Of a stretch of 52,430 nucleotides of DNA, positions 32,416-40,871 are shown one piece after another. The position numbers were made by a program, and so were the translations under genes. Under the pieces are notes generated by a model. The model searched no databases. It was given only the letters and a program-made list of their open reading frames with translations, and was not told the origin of the DNA. Positions within the stretch are counted from its first letter, which is position 1, and each line of letters begins with the position of its first letter. The stretch is from JAFGUF01 sp040883315 (lineage in GTDB: Bacteria; Bacillota; Clostridia; Christensenellales; UMGS416), in contig JBFLKU010000013.1 in assembly GCA_040883315.1 (NCBI GenBank), positions 1 to 52,430 on the forward strand, written 5' to 3'.

Positions 32416-32739
32416 ATGATAGAAAATAAATTTGATTACACTATAGGCAGCGAAAAAACTATAGAAAAAATAATATTAGACGACAATGTGAATATCAACC
32501 ACATGATCCTGCCAAAAGGCGAAGGACTGCCGGAGCACTATTCCAATTCCAATGTATATATGATAGTAGCAAAAGGAAAGGTTTCATTGGTGCTGAATGA
32601 TCAAGAGCACCACGACCACTCTGCCGGCTCAATTTTAAACATTCCTTTCAACACAAAAATGAATGTGAAAAACAACGATGAAGAAATAGTAGAGCTATTT
32701 GTGGTAAAATCACCTGCACCGCATAAATATCAGGAGTAG
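32416..32739 (+). CDS. Small cupin-domain protein
   Basis: This 107-residue single-domain cupin carries the metal-site pattern LPEHYSNSNVYMIVAKGKVS, with a further H in HHDHSAGSILNIPF. It is a beta-barrel without other domains. AAGGGG lies before the ATG. Its 3' end overlaps the convergent Crp/Fnr gene by 10 bp. The upstream operator suggests that regulator controls it. Ligand unknown. Confidence 0.85.
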   Translation: MIENKFDYTIGSEKTIEKIILDDNVNINHMILPKGEGLPEHYSNSNVYMIVAKGKVSLVLNDQEHHDHSAGSILNIPFNTKMNVKNNDEEIVELFVVKSPAPHKYQE

Positions 32740-33401
32740 TATTTGCTCAGCTCATGTACATTAGCAATATCGAAGGTATTCTTTTCAAATTCCAGAATGC
32801 CTTCTTGTTTTAGCTTGGAAAGCTCTCTGGATAGTACAGACCTATCCACCCCCAGATACTCTGCCAGCTGGTTTCTATTGTATGGAATCTCTATTTTGGT
32901 CTCCCCTTCTCTATTTGCCGTATCTATAAAATATTTTGCTATTCTCTCTCTTGTTGTTCTGGATGTCAAATAATCCAGCTTTTGATTAAGGAGAATATTT
33001 TTGCTTGCCAGCATTCTTACAAGGTTTGTAATCAGCCTATTGTGAAATGCACAGGCAGAGCTGCATGTGATAAGCACCCTGTCAAGCGGAATAAACAATA
33101 CCCTGCTATCTTCTCTGGCAACTGCACTGATAGGTGCTTCCTCCATTCTGGATGCTACCAAGCTTTCCGCAAAAATCATATCTTTTTCAATGGTGGTCAC
33201 CAGTCTTCTATTGCCATATATGTTTTCTTTCACTATGTCCACAGTTCCATCCATCACCATGCCAAAGCTTTTCACATGGTCACCCTGAAAGATAATATAG
33301 CTGCCTTTTTTATATGATTTTTCATATGCACCAATGCATGCAAACAGCTGTGTCTTCTGCTCCGGGCTAATTCCCTCAAAAAGTTTTCCGCTTTCGTACA
33401 T
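32730..33401 (-). CDS. Crp/Fnr-family transcription regulator (second)
   Basis: The 223-residue protein has an N-terminal effector barrel (GSYIIFQGDHVKSFGMVMDG). A central helix includes FHNRLITNLVRMLASKN. The C-terminal helix-turn-helix NRNQLAEYLGVDRSVLSREL is a typical Crp recognition helix. It is divergent from the ferredoxin gene and convergent with the cupin gene; both have TGTGA-N6-TCACA-like sites. This arrangement (cupin, Crp, ferredoxin) probably forms one regulon. The effector is unknown; no Fnr-like Cys cluster is evident at the N-terminus. Confidence 0.94.
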   Translation of the reverse strand: MYESGKLFEGISPEQKTQLFACIGAYEKSYKKGSYIIFQGDHVKSFGMVMDGTVDIVKENIYGNRRLVTTIEKDMIFAESLVASRMEEAPISAVAREDSRVLFIPLDRVLITCSSACAFHNRLITNLVRMLASKNILLNQKLDYLTSRTTRERIAKYFIDTANREGETKIEIPYNRNQLAEYLGVDRSVLSRELSKLKQEGILEFEKNTFDIANVHELSKYYS

Positions 33402-33424
33402 AATTGCTCCTTAATATTTTTATC

Positions 33425-33442
33425 ATGTGATATATGTCACAT
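33425..33442. promoter_or_regulatory. Crp/Fnr-type operator between regulator and ferredoxin genes
   Basis: ATGTGA-TATATG-TCACAT (33425-33442) is a near-perfect dyad. TACAAT (33463-33468) would give a start about 42 bp from its centre; TATACT at 33458-33463 is an alternative -10. It may also serve the divergent crp-like gene. Confidence 0.65.
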
Positions 33443-33497
33443 ATTCCTTATTCGAAGTATACTACAATTAAAATAGAAATTCAAGAAAGGATATAAA

Positions 33498-34160
33498 ATG
33501 AAAAGAACAGTTATTGAAATTGATAGAGACGCCTGCATAGGATGCGGGCAATGCGCCAGTGCCTGCCATCAGGGCGCAATAGCCATGGTGGACGGCAAAG
33601 CAAAGCTAGTGAAGGAAGACCACTGCGACGGACTAGGCAGATGCCTGCCTCACTGCCCGGTAGATGCAATACAGCTGGTGGAAAAGGAAGTAGAGCTGCC
33701 CAAAAAAGAGGCTGCCCCAGCACCATGTGCATGCCCTTCTACAGTTGCTAATAAAATAGATAAAAAAGAAAGCACGGATTTTAGCGGTGAAATATCCACC
33801 CAGCTAAACCAGTGGCCATGCCAAATACAGCTGGTAAACCCTGCCGCACCGTATTTTGAAAATGCGGATTTGCTGATAGCTGCCGATTGCTGCAGCTTTG
33901 CATATGGTGATTTCCACAGGAAATTCATGAAGGATAAAATCACAATTATCGGCTGCCCAAAGCTCGATACTGTGGATTATTCCGAAAAGCTAACTGATAT
34001 ATTGAAATATAATAATATAAACAGCATTACAGTCGCCAGAATGAGCGTTCCGTGCTGTGGTGGTCTGTCATTCGCTGTGGAAACTGCAATAAAAAACAGT
34101 GGCAAAAACATACCACTGAATATAAATATCATCTCAACTGATGGTGAAATAATTAAGTAG
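33498..34160 (+). CDS. Ferredoxin-domain protein with extra C-terminal domain
   Basis: 220 residues. The N-terminal ferredoxin part has a normal cluster motif CIGCGQCASAC near 13-23. A second motif, HCDGLGRCLPHCP near 42-54, has Leu where the second Cys usually sits. A linker with CACPST follows, then a domain of about 120 residues with several cysteines (DCCSFAYGDFHRKF, GCPKLDTVDYSEKL, VPCCGGLSFAV). It is cytoplasmic and probably an electron carrier or sensor in anaerobic metabolism. Divergent Crp/Fnr gene and shared operator point to redox or CO/NO-type control, which is inference. Confidence 0.85.
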   Translation: MKRTVIEIDRDACIGCGQCASACHQGAIAMVDGKAKLVKEDHCDGLGRCLPHCPVDAIQLVEKEVELPKKEAAPAPCACPSTVANKIDKKESTDFSGEISTQLNQWPCQIQLVNPAAPYFENADLLIAADCCSFAYGDFHRKFMKDKITIIGCPKLDTVDYSEKLTDILKYNNINSITVARMSVPCCGGLSFAVETAIKNSGKNIPLNINIISTDGEIIK

Positions 34161-34184
34161 TCAAACCAATAACCCTCATATAAT

Positions 34185-34218
34185 AAAAAGAGCATAAAAT
34201 ATATAAGTGCTCTTTTTT
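34185..34218. terminator. Bidirectional terminator
   Basis: AAAAAGAGCA (34185-34194) pairs with TGCTCTTTTT (34208-34217) and is T-tailed on both strands. It lies between the ferredoxin gene and the convergent DUF4332 gene. Confidence 0.85.
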
Positions 34219-34223
34219 GTTTT

Positions 34224-34898
34224 CTAATATTTAATATCGATTGGCAGTGCTTTTGCCAGCTTTACCAGCAGAAGCATGTCATTTTTGCCGATGTTTCCTT
34301 TGTATAGCTGCTTTTCCTTATTCATCTGCAGCACCTCACCATATAGCTTCTCGTGGTCTGCATCAGCCACCTTTGCCACAGTGTCATATCCCGCTTCATG
34401 CAGTACATATGCAAACGTGTGGTTAACCCATCTGATTCGGGACAAATCAGACAGCTTTGCTGCCATCAATATTTCATCCGCTGATATTCCTGTATCCGTA
34501 GATAATTTATTTCTGCTTTCTGCGCTCTGCACTCTATCATATACATCTAGTGTTGTTTTTATTCCTGCACTTGCCAGTTTCGTTTTTACATTTTCGGATA
34601 AACATTCAAAGTCTGTTAATTGAGTGGGCTTCTCAACATATGCGTTCAGCTCTAGACGAAGTGCATTAAGGTATTTTTGATCCAAGCCTATCTTTTTCGA
34701 CACATCCTCTATTTTCGCCTTGCTTTTCAATAATTTTTGCAGTTGTGCTACATTCTTTATTCCTATGGTTTTAAACTTTTCAATGCTTCCATAGATATTT
34801 TCCTTAAGCATAGCTCTGCTAGGTATCATATATGCATCTTCTAGCACTTTTTTGTATTCATCCAATGTAATTTTTTCAATATCAATGTAGTATCCCAT
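34224..34898 (-). CDS. DUF4332 helix-hairpin-helix protein
   Basis: The 224-residue protein, almost all helical, has repeated helix-hairpin-helix-like units (GIKNVAQLQKLLKSKAKIED, ASAGIKTTLDVYDRV, HEAGYDTVAKVADAD). This is the DUF4332 layout, thought to bind nucleic acid or act as a fidelity-type domain. The N-terminus (MGYYIDIEKITLDEYKKVL) is also typical. AAGGTG lies before the minus-strand ATG. No experimental role known to me. Confidence 0.82.
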   Translation of the reverse strand: MGYYIDIEKITLDEYKKVLEDAYMIPSRAMLKENIYGSIEKFKTIGIKNVAQLQKLLKSKAKIEDVSKKIGLDQKYLNALRLELNAYVEKPTQLTDFECLSENVKTKLASAGIKTTLDVYDRVQSAESRNKLSTDTGISADEILMAAKLSDLSRIRWVNHTFAYVLHEAGYDTVAKVADADHEKLYGEVLQMNKEKQLYKGNIGKNDMLLLVKLAKALPIDIKY

Positions 34899-34917
34899 TT
34901 TACTTCACCTTTTTTTG

Positions 34918-35817
34918 TCAATTAACCAATGTATACTTTGCCCTGTCGGAATTTTCAAAATAGTCCAAAACTATCATTATCAATACAAAAGCTAGTATTA
35001 TATTTATTAAAATATTAACAGCGCTTAATACTAAATTATAGCCTTCAGTATATAAAACTCCTATCAAGCCTAATGCTAAGGAAGTCAAAACTGACACGAT
35101 TCTAATGCCTATAACAGGGTATTTTACTTTTTTTGTTCTTTTATCCAGCATAACTAAAACAAAAATGAAAAAAATTGAATTAATAAAGATACTAACAAAA
35201 TTAATAGAATTTCTCATCAATTCTCCTTTTTCTATATCAATGCCATTTAAAAAAACAAAAACAGGAATAAAGCCCATTAAACAAATCAAACCCACTACTA
35301 AACCTATTATAGAAACTGTTTTTATAAAGCTCAGCCAGCCGCCCAGCTTTGTTTTTTCGTTTTCTATAGGGATAAATTTCTTAGCCTCAATCACCCTATC
35401 CAGCAATTCCTCAGCAGTTCCCGACCTATCTTTTGCTTCCTTGCTTATTTTTGATAATATTGTATCCAGCAGTTCTTTATATGAATCATAGTTTCTTTCA
35501 ATATCCAGCATCTTTATAGTGCCGTTTCTGCCGTCTTCACAGATTATCTGTATTTCGCTGCTTGCTCTTATCTCTGTAATCATCATATATGGAACGGTAG
35601 CTTTAGCTATCAATTGGTGGTCTCCAATATAAATATTTTCGTTTGTTGTCTTATAAAATATATAATAAATTATTACACCCATTGATATATCTATAATCGC
35701 AGCTGAAAAGTTATGTTCAAATGCTCTATGCGTTACTCTTGATAAAATCAATATCAGAATATACAAAAACGCTAATCTTACATATTTCTTATTATTTTTA
35801 AACTTAAAAATGTCCAT
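34918..35817 (-). CDS. Membrane protein with DUF2569-like C-terminal half
   Basis: About 299 residues from ATG 35817 after GAGGTG. Two N-terminal helices (about 15-58) are followed by a cytoplasmic stretch of about 95 residues. The last half has four helices introduced by LGGWLSFIKTVSIIGLVVGL, a DUF2569-type opening. Its upstream region is a near copy of that upstream of the VWA lipoprotein gene at 37468, so the two promoters are related by duplication. Function unknown. Confidence 0.72.
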   Translation of the reverse strand: MDIFKFKNNKKYVRLAFLYILILILSRVTHRAFEHNFSAAIIDISMGVIIYYIFYKTTNENIYIGDHQLIAKATVPYMMITEIRASSEIQIICEDGRNGTIKMLDIERNYDSYKELLDTILSKISKEAKDRSGTAEELLDRVIEAKKFIPIENEKTKLGGWLSFIKTVSIIGLVVGLICLMGFIPVFVFLNGIDIEKGELMRNSINFVSIFINSIFFIFVLVMLDKRTKKVKYPVIGIRIVSVLTSLALGLIGVLYTEGYNLVLSAVNILINIILAFVLIMIVLDYFENSDRAKYTLVN

Positions 35818-35832
35818 ATACACCTCATTATT

Positions 35833-35907
35833 TTAATATGCATATTCTACCATATTTTTGATGTGTCTGTATACAAAAATACTCCCTAAAAATCAGGAAG
35901 TATTTTT
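35833..35907 (-). repeat. Intergenic duplicated block, copy 1 (terminator plus promoter region)
   Basis: It starts TTAATATGCATATT on the plus strand, contains CTACCATATTTTTGATG and GTATACAAAAATAC, and ends in the terminator of the VWA gene. It aligns along its length with 37487-37559. Most positions match, with a small gap. On the minus strand it carries ATATGGTAGAAT, a probable -10. Confidence 0.8.
35875..35907 (-). terminator. Terminator of the proximal VWA lipoprotein gene
   Basis: AAAATACTCCCT and AGGAAGTATTTT are inverted (one mismatch), with T's on the minus strand. It lies 17 bp after the stop at 35924. Confidence 0.82.
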
Positions 35908-35923
35908 TATTAACTCTTATTCT

Positions 35924-37468
35924 CTAGTCATCCAGTGTGGCTGCCAGCTCTGCCAATTGAATAAACTGGCTCTTGTATCCGTTTTCATCATCGCCCTTGG
36001 AGTCCTTTGCTCGCTCTATCAATGAATCGTAGCTTGCATCTGCTGCGTTTTCCGATTTTTTCAACAGTAATGCAAATTCGGTGACAGCTGTTGCAAAGAG
36101 GAAATCATTATCCGGTGTATATGTGAAATTGCCTAGTCCTGCCATTTTGGTGAAAAGTACGCTTTCGTCCTCGTCCGGCAGTTTATACCTAAACTTCACA
36201 TACATCCAGTCTTCCACTTCGAATGCATCGCCTTCTGCTTGCTCTTCGTCATTTCCCTGAAATACTAAATCATCTACTTTGCCGCTGCCTTCATTGCCCA
36301 CCAGTATCAGCTCGTAAAATACTGTCACGCTGTGGCCTGCACCCACTTCACCGGCGTCCTTTTTGTCGTCGTTGAAGTCTTCATCGTTCAGTCTTCTGTT
36401 GTCATAGCCTACCAGTCTGTATTCCTTTATGGCTGCAGGATTAAATTCCACCTGTATTTTCACATCTTTTGCCAGAGTATACAAAGTGGATGTCATATCG
36501 TCAATCAGCACTTTTTTCGCTTCCATCAGGTTGTCAATATATGCATAGTTGCCGTTTCCTTTGTCAGCTAGGGTCTCCATCGTGTTATCCTTTACATTGC
36601 CTGTGCCAAATCCTAGAACAGACAAGAACACGCCGCTTTCTCTCTTTTTCTCCACCAGCTTCTCTAGTTGATCTTTGGAAGAAGGTCCTACATTGAAGTC
36701 ACCGTCTGTGCATAGAATTACTCTGTTGTTTCCATCTTCAATAAAATATTCCTCTGCAATATCATATGCCAGATTTATGCCTGCCCCGCCAGCTGTGCTG
36801 CCGCCTGACTTCAGCTTCTTAATGGCCTTGCTTATTTCTAATAAATCATCGCCGTCGCAGCCTTCCAAAACTACGCCCGCAGCACCGGCATACACCACTA
36901 TAGATATCTTGTCTTCTGCACTCAGCTCCTTGCTCAGCATCACCATCGCGGATTTTACCAGCGGCAGCTTGTTTGGGTCATTCATAGATCCTGAAACATC
37001 CAGCAAAAATACCAGATTGCTTGCACCTGCGTCTTCTTTTTCTATGTATTCGCCCTGTACAGCCACTCTGGCTAGGTAGTTGTTTTCATTCCATGGGCAT
37101 GTACTGATAGTAACTGTTGCATCTATGGGATGTTCGCCATCCGGCTGAGGATAGTCATATTTAAAATAATTGATGCATTCCTCTACGCGCACTGCATCCA
37201 CTGGAGGAAGTTCGCCCTCGTTCAGATATCTTCTGATGTTGCTGTATGATGCCGTATCTACGTCTATTGACAACGTAGACAGCGGTTTATCCACCGGAGA
37301 AGTGAATTCACTTTCATCATATCCTTCATATCCTTCGTTTGGATATGCAGGGGCTTCATAGCTGTATGAGCTATAATATTCCGCTCCACTGTCCTTTGAT
37401 GAACAGCCTGAAGCCAAGGCTGTCAGCATCAGTGCAGCAATTATTGCAAAATAAAATATTTTCTTCAT
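35924..37468 (-). CDS. VWA-domain lipoprotein (YfbK-like), paralogue B
   Basis: About 514 residues from ATG 37468 after GGTGGAG. The lipoprotein signal ends in LTALASGC. A YfbK-type VWA N-terminal domain follows (LSTLSIDVDTASYSNIRRYL, then EECINYF). The VWA domain with MIDAS DVSGSMNDPNK then precedes a DUF3520-type C-terminal part (ELAATLDD). The protein is anchored outside the membrane and probably binds metal and protein partners. It is a close tandem paralogue of the next gene, which encodes a longer acidic linker after its lipobox. Transcribed separately from paralogue A by a terminator in between. Confidence 0.92.
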   Translation of the reverse strand: MKKIFYFAIIAALMLTALASGCSSKDSGAEYYSSYSYEAPAYPNEGYEGYDESEFTSPVDKPLSTLSIDVDTASYSNIRRYLNEGELPPVDAVRVEECINYFKYDYPQPDGEHPIDATVTISTCPWNENNYLARVAVQGEYIEKEDAGASNLVFLLDVSGSMNDPNKLPLVKSAMVMLSKELSAEDKISIVVYAGAAGVVLEGCDGDDLLEISKAIKKLKSGGSTAGGAGINLAYDIAEEYFIEDGNNRVILCTDGDFNVGPSSKDQLEKLVEKKRESGVFLSVLGFGTGNVKDNTMETLADKGNGNYAYIDNLMEAKKVLIDDMTSTLYTLAKDVKIQVEFNPAAIKEYRLVGYDNRRLNDEDFNDDKKDAGEVGAGHSVTVFYELILVGNEGSGKVDDLVFQGNDEEQAEGDAFEVEDWMYVKFRYKLPDEDESVLFTKMAGLGNFTYTPDNDFLFATAVTEFALLLKKSENAADASYDSLIERAKDSKGDDENGYKSQFIQLAELAATLDD

Positions 37469-37486
37469 TTCTCCACCTTCTTTCAC

Positions 37487-37559
37487 TTAATATGCACATT
37501 TTACCATATTTCTGATATTTGTACACAAAAAATACTTCCTCATAATAAGGAAGTATTTT
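37487..37559 (-). repeat. Intergenic duplicated block, copy 2
   Basis: TTAATATGCACATT, TTACCATATTTCTGATATT, GTACACAAAAAATACTTCCT and the inverted AGGAAGTATTTT match copy 1 at 35833-35907 in order. It includes the terminator of paralogue A and the promoter of paralogue B (ATATGGTAAAAT on the minus strand). Confidence 0.8.
37527..37559 (-). terminator. Terminator of the distal VWA lipoprotein gene
   Basis: AAAATACTTCCT pairs with AGGAAGTATTTT around a 7-nt loop, with T's on the minus strand. It is related by duplication to the terminator at 35875-35907. Confidence 0.85.
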
Positions 37560-37574
37560 ATATAAATCATTTTT

Positions 37575-39260
37575 TTAATCGTCCAGCGTGGCTGCCAACT
37601 CGGCAAGTTGAATAAACTGACTCCTGTATCCGTTGTCATCGTCGCCCTTAGCATCCTTTGCGCGCTCTATCAGCGAATCATAGCTGGCATCTGATGCATA
37701 TTCCGAATCTTTCAGCAACAGTGCAAATTCTGTGACTGCAGATGCAAACAAGAAGTCTTCATCTGGGCGTTTGGTGAAATCATCAACGCCTGCCATTTTT
37801 GTAAACAGTGTGCTTTCGTCTTCATCCGGCAGTTTGTATCTCAGCTTCACATACATCCAGTCTTCCACTTCAAATGCATCGCCTTCATCTTCTTTTTCAT
37901 CGTTGTTTTGGAATATTAGGTCGTCAATTGTGCCGCTGCCTTCGCTGCCCACCAGTATCAGCTCGTAAAATACTGTGATGCTGTGACCTGCACCCACTTC
38001 TCCGGCGTCTTTCTTGTCGTCGTTGAAGTCTTCATCATTCAGTCTTCTATTGTCATAGCCGATCAGTCTGTATTCCTTTATTGCATCAGGATTAAACTCA
38101 ATTTGAATTTTCACATCTTTTGCAATTGTATATAACGTAGACGTCATATCATCTATCAGCACTTTTTTTGCTTCCATCAGGTTGTCGATGTATGCATAGT
38201 TGCCGTTTCCTTTGTCAGCCAGTGTTTCCATCATGTTGTCCTTTGTGTTGCCTGTGCCAAAGCCCAGAACTGAAAGGAACACTCCGCTTTCTCTTTTCTT
38301 CTCTATCAGCTTTTCCAGCTCGTCAGTTGTAGATGGTCCTACATTGAAGTCGCCATCTGTGCATAGAATAACTCTATTGTTTCCACCCTTAATAAAGTAT
38401 TCTTCCGCAACTTCATATGCCAGCTCTATGCCTGCACCACCTGCTGTGCTGCCGCCTGCCTGCAGTTTGTCAAGTGCTCTTTGTATTTTGCTTGCGTCGT
38501 CGCCGTCAGCTCCTTGCAATACTACTCCGGATGCACCAGCATACACAACAATAGATATCTTATCCTCTTCAGATAGTTCCTTGCTAAGCATTTCCATAGC
38601 GGATTTTACCAATGGAAGCTTGTTTTGGTCGCTCATAGATCCTGAAACATCCAGTAAGAATACCAAATTGCTTGCTCCTGCGTCTTCTTTTTCTATGTAT
38701 TCGCCCTGTACAGCCACTCTGGCTAGGTATCTGTCCTCGTTCCATGGGCATGTGCTTATAGTAATATATGCGTCAAGTGGATGTCTGCCCTCTGGCTGCG
38801 GATAGTCATAGGAAAAATAATTGATGCATTCTTCTATGCGAACTGCATCTTCAGGCGGCATATAGCCATCAGTCAAATATCTTCTTATGTTGCTATATGA
38901 AGCTGTGTCTACATCAATCGAGAATGTGGAAAGTGGATTTTCCAAAGGAGAGTTGAATTTACTTTCAATAAATTCACCATACTCCTCATTCTGATACACC
39001 TCGGAGTCGTCAATAGGACTAGAATATAGTGCTGGCGGCTCTAAAAGCATTTCATCCGACATTTCAGATTCCTTAGAATATTGATTAGTTGTTCCTTCTG
39101 CCGGCTGCGGCGCTGCGGTTGCAAAAGCTTCGACAGAGTCTTTTTCCTCTTTTACGTCATGGGAAGGTTGAAAATCGTCTTCTGCCTTTTTGCTGCATCC
39201 TGATAAAAGGCTTGTCACTACAAATAATGTGATTATGGTAAAATATAAAAGTTTTTTCAT
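37575..39260 (-). CDS. VWA-domain lipoprotein (YfbK-like), paralogue A
   Basis: 561 residues with lipobox LLSGC near residue 22 and an extra linker of about 65 acidic/Ser-Thr-rich residues (EAFATAAPQPAEGTTNQYSK). After it the order is the same as in paralogue B: LSTFSIDVDTASYSNIRRYL, MIDAS DVSGSMSDQNK, and an identical C-terminal SQFIQLAELAATLDD. The two proteins are alike over nearly all of the VWA and C-terminal regions. It is divergent from the TasA-like locus. A role in surface assembly is inferred from neighbours. Confidence 0.92.
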   Translation of the reverse strand: MKKLLYFTIITLFVVTSLLSGCSKKAEDDFQPSHDVKEEKDSVEAFATAAPQPAEGTTNQYSKESEMSDEMLLEPPALYSSPIDDSEVYQNEEYGEFIESKFNSPLENPLSTFSIDVDTASYSNIRRYLTDGYMPPEDAVRIEECINYFSYDYPQPEGRHPLDAYITISTCPWNEDRYLARVAVQGEYIEKEDAGASNLVFLLDVSGSMSDQNKLPLVKSAMEMLSKELSEEDKISIVVYAGASGVVLQGADGDDASKIQRALDKLQAGGSTAGGAGIELAYEVAEEYFIKGGNNRVILCTDGDFNVGPSTTDELEKLIEKKRESGVFLSVLGFGTGNTKDNMMETLADKGNGNYAYIDNLMEAKKVLIDDMTSTLYTIAKDVKIQIEFNPDAIKEYRLIGYDNRRLNDEDFNDDKKDAGEVGAGHSITVFYELILVGSEGSGTIDDLIFQNNDEKEDEGDAFEVEDWMYVKLRYKLPDEDESTLFTKMAGVDDFTKRPDEDFLFASAVTEFALLLKDSEYASDASYDSLIERAKDAKGDDDNGYRSQFIQLAELAATLDD

Positions 39261-39648
39261 CGCTCCTACCTTCTTTCTTTTGATATCTATTATGACGCCA
39301 TTATACTACATAAAGTTCCATAAATATCTATTTTTTATCATTATTTTGCCTTTTTTTCTTCACACATTTTCCCGTAATTTAACATAATTTCATTCACTCG
39401 TTGGCATTTTTTGTGTGCTACTGGATAAAAAAAGAATAAAAATAGCGAGAAATTCACATTTTATTAACAAAAGTGTGCTTTTTTTAACATTTTATTGTTT
39501 ATTTTTTAATGCATACATTGTATAATACACATGAAGTTAAAGGGACGAAAACATTATGTATTTTTAATATTCGTAGGGTGTATTTTTAAGTATTAGGAGA
39601 AAATTACAAAGTGAGGGTATACTATTTTATCCAAACATTACATGAAAA
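39261..39648. other. Divergent regulatory region between VWA and TasA-like loci
   Basis: This 388-bp AT-rich gap has a TATAAT for the minus-strand VWA gene (39305-39300) and a TATAAT at 39521-39526 for the plus-strand fibre locus. That leaves a 5' leader of about 115 nt before the signal peptidase gene. GTGTGCT occurs twice (near 39411 and 39472). The leader has no hairpin or riboswitch pattern I can name. No coding frame is convincing. Confidence 0.5.
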
Positions 39649-40842
39649 ATGAATTTTTTAACAAGTAACGAAAAGAAAGCTTTGTATGTGCTGGCAGGTA
39701 TATCCGTGCTGGCAATCCTAGAATACACAGTATTCGATTTCAGAATAATATCATCAAGCATTGAAGATTTTCTTTCTCTAATCGTCCTCGGATTTATTGG
39801 TATATATATACTCACCCAGCCCAAGGCACACCAAAAGGTAAAAGATAGACTAGTAGGATACTATGCAGTTTGGCTTTTGGCATGTGCAGCAATATATTTG
39901 GTAATATACTTCGGATGCGGTTTCTTTTTCGGCTTTGGAAGAAATCCATTTGACAGAAGCTTAACTGGAATACTACGCAATGTCTTTTTCTTCGGCGGTG
40001 CTATCGCACTAAAAGAATGGATCAGAAATTTCGTAATAAACAAAGCAGAGAAAAAGACAGTATTGCTATACGGCATGATAATCGTTGTTCTCTACACGCT
40101 TATCGAGGTGAATATCTTAGATTTGATATCCTCTTCCAGTGTAGAGGAATTCACCATAATTCTTTGTGAAAAGATTTTGCCGGTGCTCACGCTGAATATA
40201 TTCTTAACCTATGTTTGTTATATAGCAGGAAGCATTCCTTCCATTATATATATGTTGGCAACAAGCGTGCCAATATGGTTCTTTGAAAATCTACCGAATC
40301 TCGAATGGATAGTCGTGGCAGTTTTGGGTGTGGCATTCCCGCTGATAGCCCTGCTGGCACTGATGGAGACAGTAAACAATGTTTCAAAAAAGAAAGCTGT
40401 TAAAATTAAAAACCATCCGAAAACCATAAATTTTGTAGTATGGATTTTTGTAATTGGCTTTTGCCTAGTGGCTGCATTCTTCACGGCAGGTCTGCTGAAC
40501 ACCTTCCCTACAGTGTTGGTATCGGGCAGCATGAGCCCCACAATAAACCGAGGCGATGTGGTTGTTATTAAAAAAATCGATGAAGATACAGAAATATTCG
40601 TGGGAGATGTAGTGATATTCAACGCAGGTGAATACGATGTTGTTCACAGAGTGGTAGATATATATTATGAAGACGGTACCAAAAAGTTCGTGACAAAAGG
40701 TGATGCCAATGAAAACATTGACAACCTAAGCATAGAACACAAAAACATAGGCGGAGTAGTTGTTGCTACGATACCCTATATAGGTCTTCCAAGGCTGCTG
40801 ATAGAATCGGCAGAATACGAAAAAGAAATAAACGGAACATAA
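39649..40842 (+). CDS. Signal peptidase I (SipW/ER type) fused to a large membrane domain
   Basis: 397 residues. The first 285 have about eight or nine membrane helices, with no family recognised. The last part is a signal peptidase I domain of the Ser-His type: catalytic Ser294 in LVSGSMSPTINRGD, His333 in DVVHRVV, and Asp352 in TKGDANEN. A His in place of the usual bacterial Lys is the SipW/archaeal pattern. SipW itself is about 190 residues, so the N-terminal half is an extra. It heads a four-gene locus with two TasA-like proteins, its probable substrates. The ribosome site before ATG 39649 is weak. Confidence 0.85.
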   Translation: MNFLTSNEKKALYVLAGISVLAILEYTVFDFRIISSSIEDFLSLIVLGFIGIYILTQPKAHQKVKDRLVGYYAVWLLACAAIYLVIYFGCGFFFGFGRNPFDRSLTGILRNVFFFGGAIALKEWIRNFVINKAEKKTVLLYGMIIVVLYTLIEVNILDLISSSSVEEFTIILCEKILPVLTLNIFLTYVCYIAGSIPSIIYMLATSVPIWFFENLPNLEWIVVAVLGVAFPLIALLALMETVNNVSKKKAVKIKNHPKTINFVVWIFVIGFCLVAAFFTAGLLNTFPTVLVSGSMSPTINRGDVVVIKKIDEDTEIFVGDVVIFNAGEYDVVHRVVDIYYEDGTKKFVTKGDANENIDNLSIEHKNIGGVVVATIPYIGLPRLLIESAEYEKEINGT

Positions 40843-40871
40843 AACTGATGATAATTAGGTGTATATATTAA

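Noticed and set aside
38200..38805. A 201-residue plus-strand frame inside the VWA lipoprotein gene
   Set aside because: A parallel shorter frame exists at the same place in the other paralogue, as expected of a shadow of the duplicated coding sequence.
39527..39648. A c-di-GMP or other riboswitch in the leader of the fibre locus
   Set aside because: The conserved GGTCACGCACAGGGCAAA-type core and paired tetraloop-receptor are absent, and no stable fold is visible by eye.
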